Made by a program: the position numbers and the translations under genes. Source: Holophagales bacterium (GTDB lineage Bacteria > Acidobacteriota > Thermoanaerobaculia > UBA5066). Taken from it: a stretch of DNA of 64,000 bases. The stretch covers positions 62,001-126,000 of the forward strand of contig JADJVF010000015.1 in NCBI GenBank assembly GCA_016716705.1. The letters run 5' to 3'. This document shows, in pieces, positions 9,079-18,107 of this stretch. Below the pieces are notes generated by a model, which saw only the letters and a program-made list of their open reading frames with translations, was not told the origin of the DNA and did no database searches. Each line of letters opens with the position of its first letter. The first letter of the stretch is position 1.

Positions 9079-9595
9079 GGCGGAGGATCGCCAGAGATCA
9101 TCCCGAAACCGGGCTCGCACGTCCGTCCAGGGAATTCCATGATGCGTTTTCATCAGCAACATCAGGCGCAGCGCGATGAGACTACTGCTCATGATTCGCA
9201 CAACGCCTCCAGACACAATGACTTTCCGGTCCGATCCTCAACCCGGCGTGTGTTGCGAAAACCGCATTGAAACAGGTCGTAAATGGTCCTGATATGAAGT
9301 CTTTGAATGATGGTGCCGCAGTGCGGCAAGCCGGAACATCCCTCTCCGGAACGGTATCGGGAATCTCGCGTCGAGGGGGCTCCGTGCCTGGCTGCTATTC
9401 CATGTCCTCGGTCCCGAGCGGGACGGCGGAGGGTTCCTGCCAGTCGGCCGCCTCACGAACCTGGTCTTCCGTTTTCCGGGCGGCCTCACCTTCATGGCTG
9501 CCTCCCGATGCCCCCCTTCTTCTCGCCGGCCGGAATGGCCGGGAACTCGGTGACTCGCGTGCCCCGGGAACGCATCGAAACAGGATGGGAGATCG
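9079..9595. promoter_or_regulatory. 517-bp gene-free leader upstream of the cbb3 superoperon
   Basis: No convincing gene is seen here on either strand. The stretch is visibly less GC-biased than its flanks around 9100-9350, as expected for a control region. It contains a perfect dyad TGCCGCA-G-TGCGGCA at 9314-9328 and a smaller TGATG/CATCA inverted repeat at 9140-9155. No clear FNR box (TTGAT-N4-ATCAA) or sigma-54 element was found. The ribosome-binding site for ccoNO is the GGATGGGAG just before ATG 9596. Confidence 0.55.
9314..9328. promoter_or_regulatory. Perfect 7-bp dyad, possible operator upstream of ccoNO
   Basis: TGCCGCA-G-TGCGGCA reads identically on both strands except for the single central base. 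It lies about 270 bp ahead of the ccoNO start in the only long gene-free stretch of the respiratory region. A protein-binding operator is one reading; a short RNA hairpin is unlikely with a one-base loop. No regulator can be named. Confidence 0.35.
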
Positions 9596-11857
9596 ATGAG
9601 CAACACCGTGCGCTATGACGATCGGACCCCGCGGCTCTTCTTCCTGGCCTCCGTGGTCTGGGCCGTGGTCGGCATGCTCGTGGGGGTCCTGATCGCGGCC
9701 ATGCTCTTCATGCCGGGGTTGAACCTCGCGCCGTTCCTCACGTTCGGGCGGCTTCGGCCGCTGCACACGAACGCGGTCATCTTCGCGTTCTGCGGGAACA
9801 TCATCTTCGCGGGCGTCTACCACTCGATGCAGCGCCTGCTGAAGACGCGCCTCTTCAGCGACGTTCTCTCGAAGATCCACTTCTGGGGGTGGCAGCTCCT
9901 CATCGTCGCGGCGGCGCTGGCGCTCGTCACGGGAAACACGCAGGGGAAGGAGTACGCCGAGCTCCCCTGGATCCTGGACATCGTCATCGCGGTCCTCTGG
10001 GTGACCTTCGCGATCAACTTCTTCGGGACGATCGCGATCCGCCGAGAGAAGCACCTCTACGTCGCGATCTGGTTCTACATCGCGACGATCGTCGCGGTCG
10101 CCATCCTCCACATCGGCAACAGCATGGCGATGCCCTACTCCTGGCTCGGGAGCTACTCGGCCTACGCCGGCGTGCAGGACGCCCTGATGCAGTGGTGGTA
10201 CGGCCACAACGCCGTGGCGTTCTTCCTCACCACGCCGTTCCTCGGCCTCATGTACTACTACCTGCCGAAGGCGGCGGACCGGCCGGTCTTCAGCTACCGG
10301 CTGTCGATCATGCACTTCTGGTCGCTCGTCTTCGTCTACATCTGGGCGGGGCCGCACCACCTCCACTACTCGGCCGTCCCGGAGTGGGCCTCGACGCTCG
10401 GGATGCTCTTCTCCCTCATCCTCTGGATGCCGTCCTGGGGAGGCATGGTCAACGGCCTCTTCACGCTCCGCGGCGCCTGGAACAAGCTCCGCGAGGACCC
10501 GATCCTCAAGTTCATGGTCGTCGCCGTGACCTACTACGGCATGTCGACGTTCGAAGGCCCGATGATGTCGATCAAGTCGGTGAACGCGGTCTCGCACTTC
10601 ACCGACTGGACGATCGGCCACGTCCACGCGGGCACGCTCGGCTGGAACTCGTTCCTCTCGTTCGGCATCCTCTACTGGGCCGTCCCGAAGCTCTGGAAGA
10701 CCCCGCTCTACTCGAAGAAGCTCGCGACGACGCACTTCTGGATCGCCACGGTCGGGCTGATCCTCTACCAGGTCTCGATGTGGGTCGCCGGCATCACCCA
10801 GTGGGCGATGTGGCGCGCCTTCGAGCCCGACGGCCGGCTCGTCTACCCCGACTTCATCGAGACCGTCATCAAGATCGTCCCGATGTACTGGGTCCGGCTC
10901 ATCGCGGCGCTCCTCTTCTTCTCGGGCCTGCTCGTCATGGTCTACAACCTGATCCGGACGATCCGGACCGCGCCGGCCGGCTTCGCCGAGGAGCCCGAGG
11001 TGAACGCGCCGCCGCTCGTGAAGGACCTCTCGGCCCCGGGCGCCGTCACCGCGCCGAACACCTACGACCACGCGCTCTACCGCTTCCAGCACTCCGTCCG
11101 CCACGGCTTCCACCGGATCATCGAGGGGCGCGTCGTCCTCATGACGGTCCTCACGGCGCTCGCCCTCGCCGTCGGCTCCCTCGTCGAGGCGATCCCGATG
11201 TTCTTCAACAAGGCGAACGTCAAGGAGATCGCGAGCGTGACGCCCAACACGCCGCTCGAGGTCCTCGGCCGGGACATCTACATCCGCGAGGGCTGCTACA
11301 ACTGCCATTCGCAGCTCGTCCGGCCGTTCCGGTACGAGACGGAACGCTACGGCGAGTACTCCAAGGCGGGCGAATACGTCTACGACCACCCCTTCCAGTG
11401 GGGCTCGAAACGGACCGGCCCGGACCTCCACCGCGTCGGCGGGAAGTTCCCCTCGCTCTGGCACGTGCGCCACATGAAGGACCCGCGTTCGACGACGCCG
11501 GGCTCCATCATGCCGCGCTACCCGCACATCCTGGCCAACTCCTACGACGTGGCCTCCATCGGACCCAAGATGCGCGCCCTGCGCACGGTCGGCGTCCCGT
11601 ACACGGACGGCGAGATCGACAGCGCCCCGGCCTCCATCGCGGCCCAGGCCAAGACGATCGCCACCGAGGTCGAGGCGCAGAGGGGACCGAAAGGGCTCGA
11701 GGACAAGGAGATCACGGCCCTCATCGCCTACCTCCAGCGCCTCGGCACCGACATCAAGTGGAAGAAGGTCGCCCCGCAGGCGCCGCTCGCACCGGTGGCA
11801 CCGCCGGCTCCCGGAATCGCCGCCGCGCCGGCGCCCGCCGCCGTGGCCGCGAAGTAG
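9596..11857 (+). CDS. ccoNO: cbb3-type cytochrome c oxidase, fused subunits I and II (CcoN-CcoO)
   Basis: A 753-residue membrane protein combining the catalytic heme-copper subunit and the monoheme cytochrome c subunit, normally two genes. Residues about 1-475 are CcoN, with multiple membrane helices, RLRPLHTNAVIFAF (heme b ligand), GPHHLHYSAVPEW (Cu-B histidines) and DWTIGHVHAGTLGW (heme ligands). From about residue 500 a new membrane anchor leads into CcoO, with heme motif CYNCH at 567, GPDLHRVGGK and the distal ligand region PGSIMPRYP. An Ala/Pro-rich tail closes it. It reduces oxygen at low concentration and pumps protons. It is the first gene of the superoperon; ccoQ follows after 2 bp. 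Confidence 0.95.
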   Translation: MSNTVRYDDRTPRLFFLASVVWAVVGMLVGVLIAAMLFMPGLNLAPFLTFGRLRPLHTNAVIFAFCGNIIFAGVYHSMQRLLKTRLFSDVLSKIHFWGWQLLIVAAALALVTGNTQGKEYAELPWILDIVIAVLWVTFAINFFGTIAIRREKHLYVAIWFYIATIVAVAILHIGNSMAMPYSWLGSYSAYAGVQDALMQWWYGHNAVAFFLTTPFLGLMYYYLPKAADRPVFSYRLSIMHFWSLVFVYIWAGPHHLHYSAVPEWASTLGMLFSLILWMPSWGGMVNGLFTLRGAWNKLREDPILKFMVVAVTYYGMSTFEGPMMSIKSVNAVSHFTDWTIGHVHAGTLGWNSFLSFGILYWAVPKLWKTPLYSKKLATTHFWIATVGLILYQVSMWVAGITQWAMWRAFEPDGRLVYPDFIETVIKIVPMYWVRLIAALLFFSGLLVMVYNLIRTIRTAPAGFAEEPEVNAPPLVKDLSAPGAVTAPNTYDHALYRFQHSVRHGFHRIIEGRVVLMTVLTALALAVGSLVEAIPMFFNKANVKEIASVTPNTPLEVLGRDIYIREGCYNCHSQLVRPFRYETERYGEYSKAGEYVYDHPFQWGSKRTGPDLHRVGGKFPSLWHVRHMKDPRSTTPGSIMPRYPHILANSYDVASIGPKMRALRTVGVPYTDGEIDSAPASIAAQAKTIATEVEAQRGPKGLEDKEITALIAYLQRLGTDIKWKKVAPQAPLAPVAPPAPGIAAAPAPAAVAAK

Positions 11858-11859
11858 CC

Positions 11860-12063
11860 ATGCTGCAGGAACTCGTCGCACGGACCGGGGCGACCGCCTG
11901 GGCGATCGCCTCGATGCTCTTCTTCTTCGCCGTCTGGCTCTTCGTCACCGTGCGGGTCTTCCGGACCCGCGACGAGGTGCTGGACGCGCAGGCCCGCCTT
12001 CCCCTCGAGGGGGACGGCGAGGTCACGGGTGAACTCCCTCTGGGCGCGAGCCCGAGAGCCTGA
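11860..12063 (+). CDS. ccoQ: CcoQ-like small cbb3 oxidase subunit
   Basis: A 67-residue protein with one membrane helix (AWAIASMLFFFAVWLFVTV) followed by a charged cytoplasmic segment starting RVFRTRDEV. Size, single helix and position between ccoNO and ccoP match CcoQ, which stabilises the oxidase complex. It begins 2 bp after the ccoNO stop and ends 12 bp before ccoP. Sequence conservation in this family is weak, so the name rests mostly on context. Confidence 0.75.
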   Translation: MLQELVARTGATAWAIASMLFFFAVWLFVTVRVFRTRDEVLDAQARLPLEGDGEVTGELPLGASPRA

Positions 12064-12075
12064 CGAGAGGGGACC

Positions 12076-12663
12076 ATGGCACAGTTCGAAGACAAGGTTC
12101 TTCACGAGCTCGACGGGATCAAGGAATACGACAACCCGATGCCGGGTTGGCTCATGGCCATCTGGTGGGGCTCGCTCGTCTTCGCCGCCGCCTACCTCGG
12201 CTTCTACGCCCTCAGCTTCGGCGAGGGCTCGATGGAGGCGGAGTACCGCGCCGAGACGCAGCAGTCGCTCGCCGCCGTCCAGACGCACTTCGACGCGCAC
12301 CCGCTCGTCCCGCCGAAGGCAGCCGACCTCCTCGCGGGGGCGAAGAACCCGGCGGTGCTCGACCTGGCGGCCGCCCGCTTCGCGAAGTCGTGCGCTCCGT
12401 GTCACGGGGCCCAGGCGCAGGGGCTCATCGGCCCGAACCTCACGGACGACCGCTGGATCCACGGCGGGCAGGTCGAGCAGATCTTCCAGACGATCGCGAA
12501 GGGATGGCCAGCCAAGGGGATGCCGCCCTGGGGCCGCGCCATGAAGCCCGAAGAGCTCTCGGCGCTCGTCTCCTACGTGCGGAGCCTCCAGGGGTCGAAC
12601 CCGCCGAACCCCAAGCCAGCCGAGGGCGACCCGGTCGTACCCGAGCCTCTTCCGGGAAGCTGA
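12076..12663 (+). CDS. ccoP: cbb3 oxidase subunit III, monoheme CcoP
   Basis: A 195-residue membrane-anchored cytochrome c that feeds electrons to CcoO. The N-terminal part has the CcoP signature IKEYDNPMPGWLMAIWWG and a transmembrane helix. Only one heme site is present, CAPCHGAQAQGLIGPNL with distal Met in AKGMPPWG; typical proteobacterial CcoP has two cytochrome domains and about 290-310 residues, so this is a short monoheme form. The C-terminal tail is Pro-rich. RBS GAGAGGGG precedes ATG 12076. It lies between ccoQ and ccoG, within the oxidase operon. Confidence 0.93.
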   Translation: MAQFEDKVLHELDGIKEYDNPMPGWLMAIWWGSLVFAAAYLGFYALSFGEGSMEAEYRAETQQSLAAVQTHFDAHPLVPPKAADLLAGAKNPAVLDLAAARFAKSCAPCHGAQAQGLIGPNLTDDRWIHGGQVEQIFQTIAKGWPAKGMPPWGRAMKPEELSALVSYVRSLQGSNPPNPKPAEGDPVVPEPLPGS

Positions 12664-12664
12664 C

Positions 12665-14179
12665 GTGACGAACGCCGTCGCCGAACCGCCGAAGGCTCCT
12701 GTGCAGGAAGGGCCCGTGCAGGATGCGTCCGTGCAGGAGGCGCCGGCGCCCCGGGAACGCGTCTTCGACGTCGCTCCCGAGGAGGACCTCCTCTACAGCA
12801 TCTCGGCCGACGGCAAGCGGAAGTTCATGCATCCGATCGTCCACGAGGGGCGCTTCTGGAAGATCCGCCGGTCGATCGCGTACGGCCTCTTCGTTCTCTT
12901 CTTCGCGCTCCCGCTCATCCGCGTCGGCGGCGTGCCGGCCGTCTTCCTCGACCTCGAGACACGCCGCTTCCACATCTTCGGCGGGACCTTCCACCCCACC
13001 GACAACCTCCTCCTGGCCGCCTTCGGCCTCGGCGCCATCGTGACCGTCTTCTTCGTCGGCTCGACGTTCGGCCGGGGGTGGTGCGGCTACGCCTGCCCGC
13101 AGACGGTCTACCTCGAGTTCCTCTTCCGTCCCATCGAGGCGTTCCTCGAGGGAGGTCCGCTCAGGCAGCGGAAGCTGAACGCGTCTCCCTGGAACGGACG
13201 AAAGCTCGCGATCAAGGCGGCAAAGTGGTCGATCTGGACGGTCGTCGCGGTCCTGATGGCCGCCACGTTCGTCGCCTACTTCGTCGGCTGGGGCCCGCTC
13301 GTGCGCGGGCTGGCGACCGAGCCCGCCGCATTCACGGGCGCGCTCGCCGTGACCGCCGGCCTGACCGTCCTCATCCTCTTTGACTTCGGCTGGTTCCGCG
13401 ACCAGATGTGCACGATCGCCTGCCCCTACGGGCGCCTCCAGAACGTCATGGCCGACCAGGACACGATCCTCGTCGCCTACGACGTGAAGCGGGGCGACCC
13501 GAAGGTGAAGGTGAAGGACCGCGTCGCCGGCGTCCCCGCGGGGGACTGCATCGCCTGCCGCAGCTGCGTGAACGCCTGCCCGACCGGGACCGACATCCGC
13601 CGGGGCCTCCAGCCCGAGTGCATCGGGACGGCCCAGTGCATCGACGCCTGCGAGGAGATCATGATCGGCCAGGGCAAGCCGATCGGCCTGATCAGGTACA
13701 CCTCCGAACGCGAGCAGAACGGGGGCGTCCGCCGCATCTGGCGGCCCCGCAACCTCGCCTACCTGGTGCTCCTGACGGTCGCCTGGGGAGCCCTCGCCGT
13801 CCTCGTGCTGACCCGCGGCGACGCGCTCGTCGAGATCGTCCGCGGAGGGCGCGAGCCGTACCGCCTGCTGCCCGGCGGGCAGGTCGCCAACCAGCAGCGC
13901 GTGCGGTTCACGAACCAGCTCCCCGAGACGCAGACGTTCACGATCGAGGTCCTCAGCCCGAAGGGGACGAGCCTCGTCGTCGGCGACTCGCCCGTCGTCG
14001 TCGAGCCCGCCGCGCTCGTCACCGTGAACGCCGTGACGACCGTCCCGCAGAGCGTCTTCGACGACGGCCAGATTCCCGTCCGCTACCTCGTCAAGTCCGA
14101 CAAGGGCTTCCGCAAGGAAGTGGATTTCCTCCTCCTCGGCCCGTACGACGACTCCGGGCCGGACTCGGAGTCGCATTGA
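12665..14179 (+). CDS. ccoG: CcoG/FixG/RdxA-type membrane ferredoxin
   Basis: A 504-residue polyferredoxin needed for cbb3 oxidase maturation, thought to reduce Cu(II) to Cu(I). The start is GTG 12665, one base after the ccoP stop. Features include several membrane helices, the GWCGYACPQTVY and TIACPYGRLQ cysteine motifs, a 4Fe-4S cluster region CIACRSCVNACPTGTDIRRG, and a further CIGTAQCIDAC. The C-terminal 120 residues form the periplasmic Ig-like domain (RVRFTNQLPETQTFTIEV). Length is near the family norm of about 480. Confidence 0.93.
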   Translation: MTNAVAEPPKAPVQEGPVQDASVQEAPAPRERVFDVAPEEDLLYSISADGKRKFMHPIVHEGRFWKIRRSIAYGLFVLFFALPLIRVGGVPAVFLDLETRRFHIFGGTFHPTDNLLLAAFGLGAIVTVFFVGSTFGRGWCGYACPQTVYLEFLFRPIEAFLEGGPLRQRKLNASPWNGRKLAIKAAKWSIWTVVAVLMAATFVAYFVGWGPLVRGLATEPAAFTGALAVTAGLTVLILFDFGWFRDQMCTIACPYGRLQNVMADQDTILVAYDVKRGDPKVKVKDRVAGVPAGDCIACRSCVNACPTGTDIRRGLQPECIGTAQCIDACEEIMIGQGKPIGLIRYTSEREQNGGVRRIWRPRNLAYLVLLTVAWGALAVLVLTRGDALVEIVRGGREPYRLLPGGQVANQQRVRFTNQLPETQTFTIEVLSPKGTSLVVGDSPVVVEPAALVTVNAVTTVPQSVFDDGQIPVRYLVKSDKGFRKEVDFLLLGPYDDSGPDSESH

Positions 14180-14712
14180 AGATCCTCCGCGTGATCTCCG
14201 AGTACCGCTGGCCGATCTACCTCGGCGGGCTCCTCTCCATGTCCGTCCTCGCGTGCGGCGTCCTCGTCTGGGTTGCGACCCGGCCCGACTCGCCCCGCCC
14301 GATCAGGGGGTACTACGAGGCCGCGAGGAGCTGGGACGCCGACGAGGCGGTCGGGGAGGCGAGCCGGCAGCTCGGCTGGAGCGTCCGCTACGAGCTCCCC
14401 GAAGGGGTTCCGCACTTCCCCGGCATGCCTCGTCCCGTCGACGTCCGCGTTGCGGACCGCGATGGGAATCCCGTCAGCGGCCTGACGGGCCGCCTGTTCG
14501 CCATCCGCCCGTCGGACACGCGGCTCAACCAGACCGGCGACCTCATCGGGTTGCCGCAAGAGTCCGGGCGCTATCGGACGCTCGTTCGGCTGGACGAAGC
14601 CGGCACGTGGGAGCTTCGCCTCGACGCCAGGCGCGAAGCGCTCCGCTTCGTCCACGCCGCCCGCCTGGATGTGGCGGCCGAGCCAGCCGCCGCGGAGGGA
14701 GCGCCCCGGTGA
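14176..14712 (+). CDS. ccoH: CcoH/FixH-like oxidase assembly protein
   Basis: A 178-residue protein with one N-terminal membrane helix (YLGGLLSMSVLACGVLVWVA) and a periplasmic beta domain. The FixH pattern is visible as RGYYEAARSWDADEA followed by QLGWSVRYELP and VRVADRDGNPVSGL. The probable start is TTG 14176, which overlaps the ccoG stop as TTGA; GTG 14191 is an alternative. FixH/CcoH proteins stay associated with the cbb3 oxidase and are needed for its assembly. Position between ccoG and ccoI supports the assignment. Confidence 0.82.
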   Translation: MKILRVISEYRWPIYLGGLLSMSVLACGVLVWVATRPDSPRPIRGYYEAARSWDADEAVGEASRQLGWSVRYELPEGVPHFPGMPRPVDVRVADRDGNPVSGLTGRLFAIRPSDTRLNQTGDLIGLPQESGRYRTLVRLDEAGTWELRLDARREALRFVHAARLDVAAEPAAAEGAPR

Positions 14713-17210
14713 CGCATCCCCGCGAGAGCCGCCACCTGAGCGTCGCCCCCGTGGCGTGCGCGCACTGCGGCCTCGCGGTCCCGGCCGGCCTTCTGCGCGA
14801 GGGGGAGAAGGAGCAGTTCTGCTGTTCCGGCTGCCGGCAGGTCTACACGCTCGTGCGCGAGTGGGGTTTCGACCAGTACTACCGCCTCGTCGACCAGCAG
14901 CAGGGCACCCTCGAGCCCGCACGGGTGACCGGGCGGACCTTCGAGGACTTCGACGACCCGCAGCTGCAGGGCGAAGCGACCGAGGCGGTCGGCGGGGAGC
15001 GGTGCCGGACCCGCCTCTACCTCGAAGGGGTCCACTGCCCCGCCTGCGTCTGGCTCGTCGAGAGGCTTCCCGCCGCCCTTCCCGGGGTCGACGAGATCCG
15101 GCTGAACCTCGGCAGCTCGGTCGCCGAGGTCACCTGGAAGCCCGGCGCGACCAGGCTCTCCGCCGTCGGCCGCGCGCTCGATCGCCTCGGCTACACGCCG
15201 CACGTCCACCGGGCCGCCCGCGTCCAGGAAGCCCGCCGCGCGGAGGACCGCATCGCCCTCGCCCGCCTCGGCGTCGCGGCCGCCTGCGCGATGAACCTCA
15301 TGTTCCTGTCCGGGGCGCTCTACGCGGGCGAGTACTCGGGAATGGCCTCGGCGTACGAGTCCTTCTTCCGGTGGTTCTCCCTCGCGGTCTCCGTCCCGGT
15401 CGCCCTCTTTTCGGCGCGCCCGTTCTTCCGGACCGCCATCGCGGCGGTGAAGGCCCGGACGGTCCACATCCACCTCCCCATCGCCGTCGCCATCGCCGTC
15501 GGCTTCACCGCGAGCGCCGTCAACGTCGTCCGCGGGACCGGCCCGCTCTGGTTCGACTCGCTCGCGATGCTCGTCGCGGCGCTCCTCGGCGCTCAGCAGG
15601 TCCAGAGGGGGGCCCAGCGGGCGGCTCTCGAGCGCGCCGACAGCCTCCGGGGCGCCGCGTTCGTCGAGTTCGCGCGGCGGCTCGAGGGGGACGGCCCCGG
15701 AGCCCCGACCGTCGAGGTCCCGATCTCGGCCCTCTCTCCCGGCGATCGCGTGGAGGTCCGCTCGGGCGAGCTCGTCCCGGTGGACGGGGTCGTCCTCTCG
15801 GGCCGCTCGTCCCTCGACAACGCCGTCCTGACCGGCGAGACGGCCGTCCAGCCGGTGAGGGAAGGGGACACGGTCAACGCCGGCGCGACGAACCAGGGCG
15901 CGCGCCTCGTGGTCCGCGTCGACGCCGCCGGCGAGAAGACGCGGATCGGCGCTCTCCTGGCGATCGTGCAGGAGGCGCTCTCGCGGCGCCCCGCGCTCCT
16001 GCTGAAGACGGACCTCCTCGCTCGGCGATTCGTCCAGGGCTTCCTCCTCCTGGCGGCCGCGACGGGCGCCTACTGGCTGCACGAGGGCCCCGCGATCGCG
16101 CTCGAACGCGTCGTCGCGGTCCTCGTCGTCGCCTGCCCCTGCGCCCTCGGCCTGTCGGTCCCGCTCGCGATGTCGGTCACGCTCCTGCGCGCGGCCCGCA
16201 CCGGCGTCTTCGTCAAGAATCCCGACGCCCTCGGCCGCCTTCGCAAGGTCGGCGCGGTCCTTCTCGACAAGACCGGAACCCTCACCGAGGGGCGGACGAC
16301 GGTCGCACGGTGGGAAGGGAGCGAGGCCGCCCTGAGGCTTGCGCGGGCCCTCGAGTCGGAGTCCTCTCACGCGGTGGCCAGGGCCTTCCGGGCCTCCTAC
16401 GGCCGTCCAGTCACGGTCGTCCACTCCGTGGAGGACGTCAACGAGGTACCGGGGCAGGGGATCTGCGGGACTCTCGACGGGCGCGCCGTCCGCGTCGGGA
16501 ACCGGCTGCACGTCGAGGCCGAGGGCGTCTGCGTGCCGCCGGCGCTCGACGCGAGCGCGAGAGCGTTCGTCGCCGAGGGTCTCAGCCCAATCTTCGTCTC
16601 CGTCGAAGGCCACGTCGCCGGGGTCGCGGGCGTCGGCGACCCGCTCCGCGGCGACGCGAAGGGGACCGTCGCCGCCCTCCGCGCGCGCGGCATCCGGGTC
16701 CGAATCCTCTCCGGCGACCACCCTGCCGTCGTCGCGCGCGTCGCCACCGAGCTCGGGATCCCCGCGGAAGACGCCCTCGGCGGCCTCTCGCCGGAAGAGA
16801 AGCGTGACGTCGTCGCCTCGCTCGCCGCGCCCGGCCACGACGGCGCTGTCGTCATGGTGGGCGACGGCGTCAACGACGCGGCGGCCCTCGCCCTGGCCGA
16901 CGTCGGCATCGCGGTCCACGGGGGCACGGGCGCCTCGATCGTCGCCGCGGACATCGTCCTCACGCGAGAGGGGATCGCGCCCCTCATGGAGATCCTCGAC
17001 GGTGCCCGGCGCCTCCGCGGGGTCGTCCGGCGCAACCTCGCCTTCTCCCTCGTCTACAACGCCGTCGCCGGGAGCCTCGCCATGCTCGGCCTCGTGGGGC
17101 CGCTCCTGGGGGCCGTTCTGATGCCGCTCTCGTCTCTCACCGTCGTCCTCTCGTCCGCGTACTCGGGCGCGTTCGCGCGCCGCAGGCCCGTCGCGGCGGA
17201 GAAGGCCTGA
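14709..17210 (+). CDS. ccoI: CcoI/FixI copper-translocating P1B-type ATPase
   Basis: An 833-residue pump supplying copper for cbb3 oxidase assembly. The N-terminus has a cysteine cluster (CAHCGLAV, FCCSGCRQVY) typical of the CcoI subgroup, then a heavy-metal-associated domain with GVHCPACVWLVE. Membrane metal motif is ACPCALGLSVPLAMS; the phosphorylated Asp is in DKTGTLTEG; the ATP hinge is MVGDGVNDAAALA. GTG 14709 overlaps the ccoH stop (GTGA). CcoI-type pumps transport slowly and serve assembly rather than copper detoxification. Confidence 0.94.
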   Translation: MTHPRESRHLSVAPVACAHCGLAVPAGLLREGEKEQFCCSGCRQVYTLVREWGFDQYYRLVDQQQGTLEPARVTGRTFEDFDDPQLQGEATEAVGGERCRTRLYLEGVHCPACVWLVERLPAALPGVDEIRLNLGSSVAEVTWKPGATRLSAVGRALDRLGYTPHVHRAARVQEARRAEDRIALARLGVAAACAMNLMFLSGALYAGEYSGMASAYESFFRWFSLAVSVPVALFSARPFFRTAIAAVKARTVHIHLPIAVAIAVGFTASAVNVVRGTGPLWFDSLAMLVAALLGAQQVQRGAQRAALERADSLRGAAFVEFARRLEGDGPGAPTVEVPISALSPGDRVEVRSGELVPVDGVVLSGRSSLDNAVLTGETAVQPVREGDTVNAGATNQGARLVVRVDAAGEKTRIGALLAIVQEALSRRPALLLKTDLLARRFVQGFLLLAAATGAYWLHEGPAIALERVVAVLVVACPCALGLSVPLAMSVTLLRAARTGVFVKNPDALGRLRKVGAVLLDKTGTLTEGRTTVARWEGSEAALRLARALESESSHAVARAFRASYGRPVTVVHSVEDVNEVPGQGICGTLDGRAVRVGNRLHVEAEGVCVPPALDASARAFVAEGLSPIFVSVEGHVAGVAGVGDPLRGDAKGTVAALRARGIRVRILSGDHPAVVARVATELGIPAEDALGGLSPEEKRDVVASLAAPGHDGAVVMVGDGVNDAAALALADVGIAVHGGTGASIVAADIVLTREGIAPLMEILDGARRLRGVVRRNLAFSLVYNAVAGSLAMLGLVGPLLGAVLMPLSSLTVVLSSAYSGAFARRRPVAAEKA

Positions 17211-17211
17211 C

Positions 17212-17475
17212 GTGGAGACGATCTTCGTTCTCCTCCCCCTCGCGCTCCTCATCGCGGCGATCGCCGTGGGTCTCTTCATCTGGGCCGCAAAGACGGGCCA
17301 GTTCGACGACCTGGACACACCCGCGGTGCGGATCCTCTTCGACGACGAGGAGCCGCGCCGGCCGGCAACGGCAAACGCCTCCACCGTTCCCCCGGGGACG
17401 AAGGGCGAGGCGGTTCTCGAGATGATTCCTGCAGAGACGACGAAAGCCGAATCGACAAGGAGGGCCTCCGAATGA
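17212..17475 (+). CDS. ccoS: CcoS-type cbb3 oxidase maturation protein
   Basis: An 87-residue protein with one N-terminal membrane helix (ETIFVLLPLALLIAAIAVGL) and the CcoS signature FIWAAKTGQFDDLDTPAVR, ending in ILFDDEE. CcoS is needed for cofactor insertion into the oxidase. GTG 17212 lies one base after the ccoI stop. The tail is longer than in many CcoS proteins (about 50-60 residues), with a low-complexity acidic end. The last codons overlap actA by ATGA, which links oxidase assembly and alternative complex III genes in one transcript. Confidence 0.93.
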   Translation: METIFVLLPLALLIAAIAVGLFIWAAKTGQFDDLDTPAVRILFDDEEPRRPATANASTVPPGTKGEAVLEMIPAETTKAESTRRASE

Positions 17476-18095
17476 GCCTAGGGAGAACGCCCGTGCGCAT
17501 CCTGATGCTGGTCCTGGCGGTGGCCGTGACCGGCTCCTTCGCGTACGCGTTCAGCAACGTGCGCAAGGGGTACGAGCCGCGCCAGCCCATCCTCTTCCGG
17601 CACACGCGAATGGCCGGAACGCCCGTCTGGCAGACGGACGCGACGGGCGCGAAGGTGAACGTCGGGGGCTTCGGCATCCCCTGCGTCTACTGCCACACGA
17701 TGCCCTACAAGGGGCGCCACTCGACGGTCCCGTCGACGGCCGTCTGCATGAACTGCCACACGAGCGTCGGCCTCGGCAGGGAGTGGGTCCTGAAGATGAA
17801 GGACTACTGGGACCGAGGCGAGCCGATCCCGTGGGTGAAGGTCCACGACCTCCCCGACTTCGTCTACTACGACCACTCGGCCCACCTGAACGCGAAGAAC
17901 GAGAAGGGCGAGCCGAAGATCCCGAACAAGGACGCCCAGGGCAAGCCGATCAACCAGTGCGAGGCCTGCCACGGGAAGGTCGAGACGATGGAGATCGTCT
18001 CCGTGCAGAACACCTTCAACATGCAGTGGTGCCTCGACTGTCACCGGAAGCCCGACATGAAGGCCCCGACCGACTGCATCGCCTGCCACCGGTAG
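17472..18095 (+). CDS. actA: Alternative complex III pentaheme cytochrome c subunit ActA
   Basis: A 207-residue membrane-anchored periplasmic cytochrome. One N-terminal helix is followed by five CxxCH motifs: CVYCH, CMNCH, CEACH, CLDCH and CIACH. This matches the pentaheme ActA subunit of the quinol:cytochrome c/oxidase complex. The family motif FVYYDHSAHL is clear. The start ATG 17472 overlaps the ccoS stop. It is the first of six act genes in the canonical A-F order. Confidence 0.95.
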   Translation: MSLGRTPVRILMLVLAVAVTGSFAYAFSNVRKGYEPRQPILFRHTRMAGTPVWQTDATGAKVNVGGFGIPCVYCHTMPYKGRHSTVPSTAVCMNCHTSVGLGREWVLKMKDYWDRGEPIPWVKVHDLPDFVYYDHSAHLNAKNEKGEPKIPNKDAQGKPINQCEACHGKVETMEIVSVQNTFNMQWCLDCHRKPDMKAPTDCIACHR

Positions 18096-18107
18096 AGGGA
18101 GATGACG

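Noticed and set aside
9238..9606. A 122-codon minus-strand open frame upstream of ccoNO
   Set aside because: Composition is low-complexity, no ribosome-binding site or motif is seen, and it overlaps the expected control region of the cbb3 operon.
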